DNA of 64,000 nt from Pagrus major (GCF_040436345.1 NC_133221.1:5888663-5952662), one strand, 5' to 3'. Counted from the stretch's first letter, positions 12,872 through 25,050 are shown. Numbers and translations: made by a program. The notes: a model not told the origin generated them from the sequence alone.

Positions 12872-15800
12872 ATGTCCAAGGACTCGTGGGCGGTTGCTGT
12901 CGATGTTCAAGAAGCCACAACTTCATCCATACAGGTGGGTGTTTTAAAAAAAAAACAAAAAAGGTGGGACCAACCGGACCCTGAACGTTACATCGAACTA
13001 TCTTACTCATCGTTTGTTAGCAGGTTAGCTGACGATGCTACTTAGCTTTGCTGCTAACTTTACACACGCAGTTTCTCTCAGCTAATCAACTTTTATTTTC
13101 TCTGACAAGTGTGACTGCTCCAAAAAAGTGGACCGACTTCGAGGTCTGCGTAACCCGAGAGGAGACGTTAATGGTAATTAAATGTTTTTTTCTTTTTATT
13201 AACACATCTGCTCTTGTACTTTTTGCCGCTCAGCTGTCATGGTGTGTTGTTTTTTTTGTTTGGTTTGTTCCCAACTGCAGGCAACACTGCGCCGGAGGCG
13301 ACTGAAAATGGAGGCTGGAGGAAAGAAGGGGACAAGGTGGACCTGGCCGAGCAGTCCCTGCTGAATAAAATGATCCGCCGCTCTCTGGTGCGGAACCGGA
13401 ACCAGGTGGAGGTCCTGCAGAGGGACCCCAGCTCTCCTCTGTACTCCGTGAAGACCTTCGAGGAGCTCAGGCTGTGAGTTTGGACAGAGATATCTCATAC
13501 AGATGAGCACACGTGTGTGTGTTATTATTATTTATTTTTTCCCATCCTCCTCATGCACTTTATTCTTGTTATTTTGACATGATGATCAATAGGAAACCTG
13601 AGCTGCTGAAGGGTGTGTACAACATGGGTTTCAACAGACCATCCAGAATCCAGGAGAACGCTTTGCCCATGATGTTGGCACAGCCGTGAGTTCAAGTTTA
13701 CGCTTTTTAAAGTAGAGATGACACAAGTGATCAAATCATCAATTAATCTACTATTTCATAGCCACATTTATCAAGGGAAAACACCAAGTTTTGCTAATGA
13801 TTTGTTGGTCTTTTCTGATTTATGTCATTAAAATGTCATGTTTTTTTTTTGCATTTTGCAGTATTCATACCAACTTGACTATCGCCTCAGACAAGGGGTG
13901 GACTATATGGGCGTAAACCGAGGTTGCAAAAGTTTACACATTCATTACTCAAGTAGAAGTACAGATACTTGTATATAAAAGTAGCCTCTGGTGAAAGTGG
14001 AAGTACTAATTCAGCTTTTTTACTCAAGTAAAAGTAATAAAGTACAGGCTCTGAAATGTACTCAAAGTAAGAAAAAGTATCCCTCTGAAGGACATTTCCC
14101 CCAGACATTTCTATGCAAAGCTAACTGGACCTCACATCACATTAATATAATTCAAAGACTATTAAACCTAACGGTAGAATCAGGAGGATTTGTCTGAGAT
14201 AGCTGATCGTTGAGACTCATTCCCCGGACTTAAGATACCATAATTTGGCTTGTCTTCCAAGCCGAGCAATAAATTGAGAAAATAAGAAAATCCAGGCAGA
14301 GGGCTGCAGGGTCTCTTCAGATACGAGACACTAACGCGCCTTTCTCCCTCTCTTGTCTGTTTCCTTCGTTTCATCTCGCTACATCTGCCATGCTTAATAT
14401 GCACTGATGGGTTTAAATCAGGCTTGTGATTTTGGGAAGGTGGCGTGCAATTACGCAAAATAAAAATGATCTTGTCAGGAAAATACTCAAGTAAAGTACA
14501 GATCCAATTAAGTAAGTAACAGTATTCGTCTATCATTACATCCCACCTCTGATCTAAAATTATATGGCAATATTTCAGGGGATTTCTGCGCTTATGATAT
14601 TCTTGACCGTTTGACAAATTACTTAAAATATCTCTGGTCTGGAACTCGGTAGCTGTTGAGCTCTCCCTCTGGGATGTTTGGCTCCCCACGTACTCAGTTG
14701 GATGCTTGGTATTATCATGAACAAAAATAACACACATCCCTAACTTGGACTGTGAGAAATTACTTGTAACAATTTTAATTAGTAAGCAAATGTTTCATAT
14801 GTTTATCAAGGAAAAATGCCAAATATTTTCATGTTCCAGCCTCTCAAATGTTAGGATTTGCTGCTCTGCTCTCTGCAAATTTCTGCATTTTGGACAATTG
14901 GTTCGACAAAATGATTTGGAAAGTGTTTTTCTACAAAAAACTGAAGACACCCACAGCACTGCTTCTCTCCTGGGTGCAGCTGGCACAGGGTAAACCACAG
15001 TGGACCAAAGACATCAATATTCAAGCGCACAGCAGGATACAATTGACAATATAAACAACAAGGAGCAAACTACGCGTTTCACATGCTGTTTCATCAGATT
15101 CGTTCTGTGCTTGATTGCCAACAGGTGTTTCTTTCCATAATTAGCTGCTGATTAGCCGAGAATCAAGCAAGGTCTTGTTCCCCAATACAATTACTACCAC
15201 AACTCACTGTACAGGACTATAAACACACATTTCCATTTTACAAGGTAATGAGACACGAAAAATATACATCAGAGCACAAAGTCTGGCTTATCCGGCTCTG
15301 ATACTACAAAGGACGACTAGATACAGAATGCATGTAATTCCACAGGGTTGTGTGTTTTTCTACATTTGCAGAACTTTTATAAACTAAATGATTATTCAAT
15401 TAATCAAAAAGAAATAGTGGATTATGAAAATAATAATTAGTTGGGCCACTATTTCGAAGGAATGTTTTTTTCACTCATGAATTAACAGCACGTAATTGTT
15501 TAAGGAGCATTCAATTGTAAAATTATAATATGAAGTATGAAATTATTCATGTAAACTGTTGAAATTCTATTAAAAGTTAGAAAATAATTTCAAAATCTGA
15601 ATTTTTCAATTTGCTTGTTTTTCAACATTCTAAAACTCAAAGATAAAACTGGAGAAAAGCAGTTATAGCAGCAAATATTTGGTATTTTTCTAAATTACTT
15701 AGAAGATTATTTTAACATTTGACATTTTTGAGATTTTCTTTTTTAAAACAAATTGTTTGTTGTTGGTGCTTTCCAGATAATTTTTATATTCATGGTTTTA

Positions 15801-18286
15801 CTTGTCTGGATCATTACAATAATGAGAAAGTAAGTGCAAATTAAAAAAACAAATTGGCCAAGGGACCATTTTGACAATTATTTCAGCTCTAAAATGGACT
15901 TTTAACTGTTGTTGTTTGATTTAATGCCAAAAACTCATTGCAGTACTTTACTGTACGTGTGTGTGTTTCTCTGGCTCCAGACCTCAGAATCTGATCGCCC
16001 AGTCACAGTCTGGCACCGGTAAGACTGCTGCTTTTTCTCTGGCCATGCTCAGCCACGTAAACACAGCCAATAAGTGGACTCAGGTAAGCATGACATGTAA
16101 TCTGCAGGGCCAACCGGTGTCCACATGCAGTTGTAGAAACTGAAATATACTCCCCCATTTAAAAACTGTTTGCTTCTCTCAGTGCCTTTGCATCGTGCCA
16201 ACATACGAGCTCGCTCTGCAGATTGGTCAGGTCATCGAGCAAATGGGGAAATTTTGTCCTGATGTGAAAATGGCCTACGCCATTCGGGGCAACAGAAGTA
16301 AGATTGTAATTATATCTGATGGATTAAAGTGGTATTTAGTGTAATTATGAAGCCAGTGTTGGTTTTGTCACTGCATGAATTTCTGTGTTCTGTTCAGTGG
16401 AGCGAGGCATCAAGCTGCAGGAGCAGATTGTCATTGGAACACCAGGCACAGTCCTCGACTGGTGCACCAAGTACAGGCACATCGACCCCAAGAAGATTAC
16501 TATGTTTGTGCTGGATGAGGCCGATGTGATGATCGCCACACAAGGTCACCGTGACCAGAGCATTCGTATCCATAGGTGGGTTTCCTTTCAGAGAAACCCT
16601 TCAGATGATCATAATAAAAAGTTTTGTCATGTCAGTCAACAAGCTTCTTTCTCTGCACCAATCCAGAATGCTCACAAAGGACTGTCAGATGCTCCTCTTC
16701 TCTGCAACCTTCGAGGACTCGGTGTGGAGGTTTGCGGAGCAGGTGGTCCCCGATCCCAACATCATCAGGCTGAAGCGCGAAGAGGAGACGCTGGACACCA
16801 TCAAGCAGTTCTATGTGCTCTGTAAGGAGAAGGAGGACAAGTTCACAGCACTCTGTGACCTGTATGGCTGCCTTACCATCGCACAGGCCATGATCTTCTG
16901 CCACGTAAGTCACCTGTTGGTACACACTTCATAATGATTGGAAATGGATACTTTTCCTTCACTGTTGGACCCTGTTTATACCTCGGCAACTGTATCTGGA
17001 TGAAAATCTGTCAGATACCTCACAGCAAGACGGTGCCAGGTTCAGGTCCCTGCTAAGGCAGGACATTTCTGTGTGGCGTGCTCCCCACGTTTACTTGGGT
17101 TTCTTCCAGGTGCCCCAGTTTCCCCCACCATCAAAAGTAAGTATCATAGATTCATTCTCCTGTCAGTGCCCTTGACCATGCGGGAACCTGTTGAAGAGAG
17201 TGTACCTTTTTTCTTTCTATTTGGAAGGTCACTAAGCCAAGTCTGTGTTGTGGATACTTTTTTCTTTGTTCTGAAGCAACTTATTTGTAATGATGACACC
17301 AAGGACAGGAAACATTGCTTGGTGATGCTTTTTTTTTTTACAACATCATCAGATATTTAACCAAAAGTACTAACAGAATACCACATCCTAGAAGTCAAAC
17401 CAAAAGAACTTCATCACTTTAAGACTGTCCTTTAGGCTGTGTTAAAAAAATGTTATAATAAAGTTTTTAGATTCCAGGAAAATGACATAAAATGAGCAAT
17501 TCAGTTTAGGTGATACTTTCTCTTTAGACTCGCAAGATGGCTTCTTGGCTGACCGCAAACCTGACTAAAGAGGGCCACCAGGTGGCTTTGCTGAGTGGGG
17601 AAATGACCGTGGAGCAGAGAGCTGCTGTCATCGAACGCTACAGGAGCGGCAAGGAGAAGGTGCTCGTGACCACGAATGTGTGCTCCAGAGGTGAGAGATT
17701 AAAGCCCGATTTATGGTGGCACGATAGACACTCCAAATGAGTGTTGCTTGTCCTCAACATGACAAAATTCTCCAGGTGTGCGACCTGAAAGGTAATACAT
17801 CATTTCTGACTTCAAAAGTGTAGAGCACACTACCATAAATCAGGTTTAAGACTGAGTCAGATTTAAACAGTCAAACATCTTTTGGGGGGTGAGTGTAAAG
17901 TAAAACATTTTTTTATCTCAACCCACTTATGATTCTGGTGTTTACAGGTATTGATGTGGAACAGGTGTCACTAGTGGTCAACTTTGACCTCCCGACAGAC
18001 ATGGATGGGAATGCCGACAATGAAACGTACCTTCACCGGATTGGCCGCACAGGACGTTTTGGCAAAAGAGGATTTGCTGTCAACATGGTCGACAGCAAGC
18101 ACAGCATGGATATAATCAACCAAATCGAGATGCACTTCAGTATGTTACTTTTCTATGATTTTATTCAAGCGAAATGGCAAATATAAGGATCCTAACATGA
18201 CTTTTATCTGTCTTTCTCTCACAGACAGGAGAATCAAGAAACTTGACATGAGCAATCTCGACGAAATTGAGATCCTGCAGAGCTGA
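12872..18286 (+). CDS. ddx19: DDX19 DEAD-box ATP-dependent RNA helicase, complete (487 residues)
   Basis: Eleven exons join in phase: 12872-12934, 13110-13173, 13281-13473, 13593-13685, 15981-16083, 16183-16297, 16398-16575, 16667-16904, 17528-17690, 17948-18139 and 18225-18286. The product matches vertebrate DDX19 (about 480 residues), the Dbp5 helicase that remodels exported mRNPs on the cytoplasmic face of the nuclear pore with GLE1 and NUP214. It starts [15 protein letters not shown]. Motif [11 protein letters not shown] is at residues 144-153, DEAD at 250-253, SAT at 282-284 and HRIGRTGR at 433-440. All helicase motifs are intact. The second exon is divergent: its acceptor and frame were chosen because its phases (0 in, 1 out) bridge exons 1 and 3. 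I cannot say whether this is the ancestor-like single fish gene or a DDX19A/B-specific copy. Confidence 0.95.
13893..14552 (+). repeat. Nonautonomous element in ddx19 intron 4 (ACTCAAGTAAAAGTA type)
   Basis: Left end GGGGTGGACTATATGG, right end ACATCCCACCTCTG, which are loosely inverted. Near both ends it carries runs of ACTCAAGTA and AGTACAG (for example ACTCAAGTAGAAGTACAGAT at the left and ACTCAAGTAAAGTACAGATC at the right). This word set is a familiar fish repeat. A fragment of the same family lies at 22612-22740. The open frames inside are incidental. Confidence 0.6.
14760..14930 (+). repeat. Fragment of the fish GTGAGGATTTGCTG-type repeat
   Basis: TTATCAAGGAAAAATGCCAAATATT, GTTCCAGCCTCTCAAATGTTAGG, TTTGCTGCTC and TTTTGGACAATTGGTTCGACAAAATGA follow each other as in the internal part of the element at 53843-54230. 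The copy has no recognisable ends. Confidence 0.55.
17010..17130 (+). repeat. tRNA-like SINE-type fragment in ddx19 intron 8
   Basis: CCTCACAGCAAGACGGTGCCAGGTTCAGGTCCCTGC followed by TTTCTGTGTGGCGTG, TTTACTTGGGTTTCTTCCAGG and CCCCCACCATCAAAA. The order matches a widespread fish repeat whose head resembles a tRNA gene with its B box. A copy in the opposite orientation lies at about 51748-51862. The family name was not determined. Confidence 0.55.
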
Positions 18287-18858
18287 ACGCTTCGCTACAT
18301 GCTCGACCCGATACTGAATCAGTTAGACGTGTTACCTCAAATGTGACTTGAGTTCTTTCAAGCATTCATTGTTTGCATTTTTTTGTTTACAGAAGAGAGA
18401 GATGCATGCTGACGTTAACTATGCAAAGTTATTTCAAGGCAGCGATTTGTGCCAAAGTTTACACTTAAATTTAATTTGACTGGTCACTGAAGTCACCTTA
18501 AGCCTTAAAGCAGTCTCGCAGACTATAAAGCAACCACTGGCTGTTAAAACAGCATTTAAGATGGGTGGTGATGATTATACATTGAGTGCAGTGTTGTGTG
18601 TTTTGTTTTTTTTTGATTATCTGAAGTGGGTTATTTTTGTAGGATTGGTGGGATATAAGGTCTCATCTATAGACGTTTGCATGGCTTGATCAAGTGTGAG
18701 TGCCAAAAAATATCCTCGAGTGACTTGAAGCATTTTAAGGATTGAATGCCTGTTTCAGCCTAGTGGAAGCTGACAATTAGTTTCCTCCTAACTTAATTTG
18801 ATTGTTCTATCAGACTGTGAATCTGGAGGTGTTGCCCAGTGTTTGTGTGGATAAAAAA

Positions 18859-18864
18859 AATAAA
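18859..18864 (+). terminator. ddx19: ddx19 polyadenylation signal AATAAA
   Basis: AATAAA about 570 nt past the ddx19 stop, in AT-rich sequence; the first clear canonical hexamer downstream. Confidence 0.5.
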
Positions 18865-20098
18865 TATACTGTTGCATGTCAAACCGCTTACAGTTGAAAT
18901 GTTTGGTTTTTGTGTGTGATGGCTTAAGGCGCCTTTTCAAGTTAGACCGTTTTTATATCAGGTCTTTTTAATGTACCTTTTAATCCTCTGCACTTTAGTT
19001 TTATTAGATTTCCAGTCTAAGTGTAAAAACCATTTGATTATTCATTTCTTGGTTCATACTTGGAGCTTTTATCATGAACACTTGGCTCTCAACCATCCAG
19101 GAATAATTTTCTGGCTGCATTCAGTAGGAAGAAATATAAAAGGAGTACTTAACCAGAGCAGAGTGAAGTGTTTTAAATGGGCCTTTTTCACAGCAGACAT
19201 TATGACTCAAAAGGAAAAGCACAGGTGTTTCCAATGACGGCCAGTTTGGTTTTATCATTTACACCTGTGCTTTTCATCCTGCGGCGCCTGTATTTTTTTT
19301 TGTTCACACATTTTGAAAGCAGGGCAGTCATTGCAGTATAAAAGTACAGTGTGATGCATTCTCCTTTTATGGACACCCTAGTGATGTACTTTAGTGCCTC
19401 TGCATTCTGAAAAAGACTAAATTTGGCATCAACCAAAATAGACCATGTTGAAAATGGCAGCAAATGAAACTAGAAACAGGTTTTGTTGCTGTTTGTCTGC
19501 AGCATCTGATGATGCTTTGACATTAAATGCTTTAACGACTGCAAGCCGACCAGATTTTCTTCACGCAACAGCAGATCAAAGCTCTTTACTTGCTAATTAC
19601 CTGCTGCTCTAAATAAAATACTATGTAGTCTTAACTCAAAAAAGGACATGACAAAATGTGACTACATAGAGCCAGACAGGATACATTTTAAGTGAACCTG
19701 TCTGGAGTTTTCTGTGCAATAGTACAACAAAACAAATTATCACTTAGATGAATGAAAACTTACCCAAAAAGGTTAATACACCTAAAGATCCACACATGTT
19801 TTAAGATGTGCTAATACAATTAAATGAGACTAATATGATTCAACCAGTTTAATTAGTAATAAACTCTTAAAAATACAATACATCTGCTCCTTATGGAGGC
19901 TTTACAGTCCTGAGAGATTTTTTTGATTGTGTGAACAACACACACAAAAACTTCAGGGGCTCTGTAATCTAAATCTAATATATACAAAATGTCTTCTAAT
20001 ATCTCAGTGTATGTGTCCTGCAGATTTGAAGTTTCCAAACTTTTAGTTGTGCGTAAGACTTTTAAGCTCTTATGTGAACGTCTTGAACTCTAGATCTG
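18865..20098. other. ddx19-ubxn10 spacer, first part
   Basis: AT-rich and without a recognised gene or clear repeat. Several short frames lack any family features. The ddx19 transcript may extend past the AATAAA at 18859. Confidence 0.5.
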
Positions 20099-20528
20099 AA
20101 GGATAACTTCACCCAAAAATGGAAATTCAGTTTCAAAGTTTCAACATCAAAACAGCGGTGCAGCATTCTCCTAAACACCTGAAGTAGATAGGGACTTGTT
20201 TTGAAAAAAAAAAAAAAAAAAATGGCTCCAGCATAATCAGTCTCTAAAAGCCCCGAGATCAGTTTGATTTAAAAATATGTTATTAGCATCCTCGACATAC
20301 ATTTGAGCTTGTGCACGCCCATCAGACGGGGTGTCTCTGGAGACTTAGACAAGCTGTATGGAGCATTTTAAGCAGTTTTCTTTAACATTACAAGTAGTCC
20401 CCATCTACTTCAGGTGTTTAGGAGAATGCTGTTTTGCTGTGAAGCTTCAGAAATGTTTTGCTGACCACGAAACTTCAGCTGACTTTCCATCTACATGGAA
20501 TTTTCATTTTTGGGTGAACTTATCCTTT
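20099..20528. mobile_element. MITE with about 30-bp terminal inverted repeats
   Basis: The left terminus AAGGATAACTTCACCCAAAA (20099 on) is mirrored by the right terminus TTTTGGGTGAACTTATCCTT ending at 20527. A second inner inverted pair, CATTCTCCTAAACACCTGAA and its complement, lies around 20164-20183 and 20408-20433. The whole 430-bp unit can fold on itself. It encodes nothing, so it is a nonautonomous DNA transposon. The TTCACCCAAAAATG end is widespread in fish. Confidence 0.8.
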
Positions 20529-20835
20529 AAGGTGAGCAGAGCGAAACACTTTCCTCCTTCAGCAGGTGAATGTGAAAACAGTCTTCTAGCATTAAACTCT
20601 GATATTTCAAACAGGATTTGGATTTTAACTGGGAAAAAAGTATTTTAAATCACGAGGATGTGACATTTGCTGGGTTCTGCACCAAACAAACATGTTTTCT
20701 TACATCTGGAGAACAAGTTTTGTAGTCGGGCATCTCCGGAGCACTACATTAATTCACCATCATGCTGTTTTGTCACACATTTTACCTTTAACAAAAAAAA
20801 CTATACCTTCTTTCTATTGAATATTGCACTTTTGA

Positions 20836-20841
20836 TTTATT
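20836..20841 (-). terminator. ubxn10: Candidate ubxn10 polyadenylation signal
   Basis: AATAAA on the minus strand about 150 nt downstream of the ubxn10 stop codon. Confidence 0.5.
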
Positions 20842-20989
20842 GTGACATCCTTATAATCATCCTTCTGCACAGTGAAGCATTAACATCTGAGTGTAGAATC
20901 AATAAGCAAAACATTTTTATGTGGAGGGAGACTTTACATCCCACCATGAAGCCAGACTTCACCTGAAAAAAAACAAACACCTTGTGTGC

Positions 20990-21700
20990 TCACTGGTGCT
21001 CCACCACACTGTCACTGTGAGAGATGCACAGCACCGATCTGTTCACGATGCCACACTGGGCCAAAGTCATATCCATGTCTGTGAAGGTCCTGCGTGGCAC
21101 ATCCATGGTCTCGATGCAAGCGTCTCCATACTTGGCTCCAAACTTGACCTCTGCGCTGGCCCTCACTGTCAGCAGAGTGTCTGTGGGGTCAAAGTGCTGC
21201 TGAAACCTCCCGCCACATGGAGCTCGGATGGCCAGGAGCAAACTCCCAGTGGCACCGGGTCCTTTGGTCATCACTGGTGCTGGACCAGGGGGCTTAGGTC
21301 TGCTGTCCACCTCAGGGCTGCTGGGGACACCTGGCTCCTTATGCCTGTACCTTTGCTGCAGGATGGCACCATGAGACAGGCTGAGCTTAGTCATCTGATG
21401 GTCCAGGCTTCTCCCCTCTGACTGCCTCCTCTCTATGGAGGGGAGAACCTTGTACTTGTTCAGGGACTGTGGTGGAGCAGCAGGGGCGTGCTGCAGCATC
21501 TGCAGGACCTCCTGCTGGCTCAGCTGGCCGCTCTGCCACATTATGGGCTGCGACTGGGAGCGCAGGTTTCTGTCCGGCCTGCGGCTGTGCGCAGGAGAGC
21601 CCGGAGACACGGGCGTCCTCTGGATGCCGTCTGCATCACCTGGAGAGTTCAGGGCGGGTCTGCTTCGACCTTTGGAGGACTTCGGCCTTGTTAAATGCAT
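20990..21700 (-). CDS. ubxn10: UBX domain-containing protein 10 (236 residues, single coding exon)
   Basis: One uninterrupted frame from MHLTRPKSSKGRSRPALNSP to a C-terminal UBX domain (about residues 155-236). The domain reads LLLAIRAPCGGRFQQHFDPT, then TLLTVRASAEV and a closing RTFTDMDMTLAQCGIVNRSV, a typical UBX beta-grasp ending. The N-terminal half is Pro/Ser/Arg-rich and looks disordered. The UBX fold binds the p97/VCP ATPase; UBXN10 is known as a VCP adaptor that binds intraflagellar transport complex B and is needed for cilium assembly. Human UBXN10 is somewhat longer (280 residues) and is also encoded in one coding exon. Human UBXN10 neighbours VWA5B1, as here, which supports the identity. 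Confidence 0.9.
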   Translation of the reverse strand: MHLTRPKSSKGRSRPALNSPGDADGIQRTPVSPGSPAHSRRPDRNLRSQSQPIMWQSGQLSQQEVLQMLQHAPAAPPQSLNKYKVLPSIERRQSEGRSLDHQMTKLSLSHGAILQQRYRHKEPGVPSSPEVDSRPKPPGPAPVMTKGPGATGSLLLAIRAPCGGRFQQHFDPTDTLLTVRASAEVKFGAKYGDACIETMDVPRRTFTDMDMTLAQCGIVNRSVLCISHSDSVVEHQ

Positions 21701-22117
21701 CGATAACCAGCTGTTAAGACCTGAGAAGACTCCTTCTTGCTTCTTGGCGTCAGTCCTTCACAAAAAGCGTGGAAAAAAAGAAGTGATGTGAGTGAATACT
21801 GCTCCTCCTGGAAGCTGTTTTACGACATGGAGGAATAGATTCGTACAGCTGAAGATAAATTACACGCTAAAATGTTAAAAACGCCGTTTGTTCGCGTCAC
21901 TTTTGAGCCGCTTTCCCAAGTTTTCAACCAGCTGCAGCAGGAAGTGCCTCTGTGGAGTGTCACCCTGGTTGCCATGACAGCGTAGTTGCCTTGATGACGA
22001 CATGCGGTCGGAGGGCGGGGGAGACCCCTGGTGGTGGGAGTCCGCAACTGCAGCTCAGTTCATCAGATGAGTTGTTCTGGGATGTTCTGGCCTCCTGTAC
22101 CAGGTCCAGAAACACAT

Positions 22118-22475
22118 TTAAAGGGGCACTATTTCATTTGGAGAGGGAAATTTTTAATATTTACAACATTAATGAGGTAATAATACAAACTCAGAGATAT
22201 TTAGGTTTCCCATAAGCGAATAAACAAACTGTTCTCAGAGGTAAATAAGGTCCAGAACACTGTTTGAAGCTAGGAAGGTGGCAGGGTCCGCCACGTATAA
22301 ACAAAGTAAAACAGTATGAAATTGTGTCGTCCTTGAAGGTTTAGGGTCACTTTGTTTCTTTAGTCTATTCAGTCATGAAACAGAAGAGAGTTTGTTTATT
22401 TAGTTTAAGCATAAAAAAACAATCTTTCTCTTCTGATTCAAATTTCTTCCTCAGAACTACACAGTGCACCTTTAA
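22118..22475. mobile_element. MITE with TTAAAGG(T/G)GCACT ends
   Basis: Left end TTAAAGGGGCACTA and right end TAGTGCACCTTTAA-like (CACAGTGCACCTTTAA) form terminal inverted repeats around about 358 bp without coding capacity. The interior contains CAGAACTACACAGTG next to the right end. This is a frequent fish nonautonomous DNA element. It lies upstream of ubxn10. Confidence 0.75.
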
Positions 22476-23980
22476 CAGCGTTATATCACCTTGATACTTC
22501 ACTTCTTATGTCCCACATCTCATATTGAGACATATACTTCTGAGAATTCACTCATAAACATAATTTTATACCGAATTCTGCTGTAAAAACACATTTGTTC
22601 TGTTTGGGAAGTACTCAAATCCTGTACTTGAGTAAAAGTAGTATTTTCACTGAATTGAAATGCTCTGTTACATAAAGTCATGCATTCAAATATAAACTTT
22701 AAGTAAAGATCACCAAAAGTATTTATTATGCAGACTAATAAGGACCTATTGATACAGTCATTATTTATGCTGCAGCTGTTGGGGGGGGCCAAATTCAATT
22801 ACTTATTGCTTTATTGCAAACTGTTTCCCTTGGAGGGCCAAAACTGAGACTTAACAGTGGGCCACAGGCCAAAAGCAAACACCTATTGTACTGTACTGTT
22901 TTAAAAAAAATGAAAATGGTGCCAGGATCAGAAGTTCCCTTCATCAACTCAGGTAAAAATCCATTTGACAAAATGTGTAGATCAATAATCAGTTGAGATT
23001 AAGAAAACACAAGTCTACAACCATCAACCAACTTTTTTTTATTAAGCTACACTGTTTATAAATTCAGTTAAATTAATGACAATATATATATATAAAAACA
23101 TATATATAGTACATACAGTACATTCCTGTAAAACAATACACAAATCACTTTGAATAAAGAATTACACAGCATACTTCATCATTTATAAATTAAATGATAA
23201 CTTGCATTGAAGTCACACACAGTCGGGGTAACAACCCTGAGTTCACTTCTAAAGGCTTTTGTTTCATAGTATTTGGTTCTGATCATTGAACAGCAAATGA
23301 TTTTATGTCATTGTTCTGCCTCGGTTTGTCTGTGTTTTTTATCTATACTTTTTTTTACAACAAGCGCAAAGTGTTTTATACAGTACTATCTGGCATAATC
23401 CGATCTGAGATGATCTTCTAGATGAAAGCAATTCTCGCCGTGTAACAGGAGCATAAATATGTTAATATTTCAATGGAATATGGCATGAGAACATCCAGAA
23501 TCGAAGCTAATGGCCCTATTATTACATGATTTCATACAAATATTTAATTAATACATAAATATCATGATTAGTATCAGTATATTTTCAGTATTGACTATTT
23601 TGTAAATGATCACATCACTCACAACCCCCAAAACATTGCATTTACGATGATGTAAGACCAAGAAAATTACCAAATTTCGGACATTTGAGACCAAGAAACC
23701 ATCAAATATTTGGTGTTTTGAAAGCAAACAGCTGTCAGCAGTGAGCAAAGACTTCTGGGCCCCACTGTACTGTAATTATGTAAATCTACAAACCAAAACT
23801 GAATTTAAAAGGTGATTCAGAGTTGCACTATAAAGAGTTAAGATGATCGTGCATCATTATAATCTCATATATGTAACACTGTTAAGTTTAGGGTCAGTGT
23901 ATTGATGCTGACACGACACAGAGAAATGTACGACACGTAGATATTTACTCATACAGTGTATAAAGTGGCAGCACTTGTTG
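22476..23980. other. Spacer and probable cptp 3' UTR
   Basis: Contains a repeat fragment with GTACTTGAGTAAAAGTA words at 22612-22740, a TATATA run near 23080-23107, and a diverged minus-oriented fragment (TTTGGTTTCTTGGTC sense) near 23600-23720. The cptp 3' UTR must start at 23984 and run left, but its end is not clear because several AT-rich hexamers could serve. Confidence 0.45.
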
Positions 23981-23984
23981 CTCT

Positions 23985-24823
23985 CTATGGGAGGTCAAGC
24001 ATGTTGTGCTGGGCGTAAAGTTCCTCTGTGATCTGGTACACTTCAGAGATTAGAGGCAGTGCCTCTCCCAGCATGGCCACGACCTGCTCCGGAGGGCCCA
24101 CATTCATCACTTCAAAGAAAGCCGGACGCCCTGGGAGCACGCAGAAAGCCATGCCCGCCGCCTTACGCACCATCCAGGGGTGGTGCTGGGCGAGAGACTC
24201 GTTGTAAGACTCCGAGCACATGACAGAGGTCTTGCCGTCCTCGTTGCTGGTACGGAGGCGCTCCAGGAAGAGCTCCAGCCACCTCAGAGCCCGGTGGAGC
24301 CTCAGCAGGGTGCGGCAGCCTGACTCTGGGTGGCCGCCTCTCTTGGTCAGGTCCACTAGTTCATTGTCCAGCTCATATTTGAGCATTGACTGGACTGTGA
24401 CATACTGGGACCCATTCTCACCATCCATGTGGGTGACCAGGACCTTGATCTTGTTGACGGCATCCTTGGAAATGAAGCCAAAGACACTGCCCAAGCAGTT
24501 CAGAAACCTAGAAAAGGGATAAACAAAACAGTCTGTCAGCACTTAACTTATAGTCTGTACACTGTTGAAGCTGGGTGTAGTGGATACAGTACAACCAGGC
24601 TGTAAGTTCACACAGGAGAGGCCACACACTTGCCAAAAGATTAGGACTTTAAGTTAAAATGAACTTACTTTACGAGACCACGCCACCCAGCCACGTAGTG
24701 TTCAAGATAGACTTCTTTATCCTCCGACAAACACAACTTGAAGGTGTCGAGCACCTCCTGTAAACTGAATTTCTGCTCTTCTGAAGCCACGGGAGCAGCC
24801 ATGGTGTTTCTTATGAGGAAGCG
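23985..24823 (-). CDS. cptp: Ceramide-1-phosphate transfer protein (218 residues)
   Basis: Two coding exons: 24802-24669 (exon start at an acceptor at 24823) and 24507-23985, joined in phase (AA|G, Lys45). CPTP moves ceramide-1-phosphate between membranes, mainly away from the trans-Golgi. The product is an all-helical glycolipid-transfer fold, close to the human 214 residues. Residues known to bind the phosphate headgroup in human CPTP (Asp56, Lys60, Arg106, Arg110, His150) correspond here to Asp60 and Lys64 (SKDAVNKIK), Arg110 and Arg114 (TLLRLHRALRW) and His154 (HHPWMVRKAA). The C-terminus LDLP matches the human end. It is transcribed away from ints11, as in human. Confidence 0.95.
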
Positions 24824-24937
24824 CTGTCGAGAAAAGGCGACATGTGAGCGAACAAACGCAGCTGACGGCTCACAGCAACGTGGAGGTGGTGATGAATATA
24901 AGTGCGGAGGTAAAGACTGAAAGGTTGGACACGTTAC

Positions 24938-25050
24938 CTGCGAGAAAACTTAGAAGTGGAGGGAAAATTCAGCATCTCTCTTCGCGTCAAAAGATCGACA
25001 GGTCTTTCCTGCTCTAATCCGCCTCTACTGCGCAGACTCGAGCCGGACGA
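24938..25050 (-). other. cptp: Candidate noncoding first exon of cptp
   Basis: A minus-strand donor CAG|GTAACG at 24938 pairs with the acceptor at 24823 across a 114-nt intron. The transcription start is not determined; 25050 is a guess. Confidence 0.45.

Noticed and set aside
14180-14737. A 185-codon minus-strand open frame in ddx19 intron 4
   Set aside because: It overlaps the interior and right end of a nonautonomous repeat, has no family features, and the neighbouring gene is on the other strand.
21435-21791. Plus-strand open frames antisense to ubxn10
   Set aside because: Shadow frames of the GC-rich ubxn10 N-terminal region, without start context or domains.
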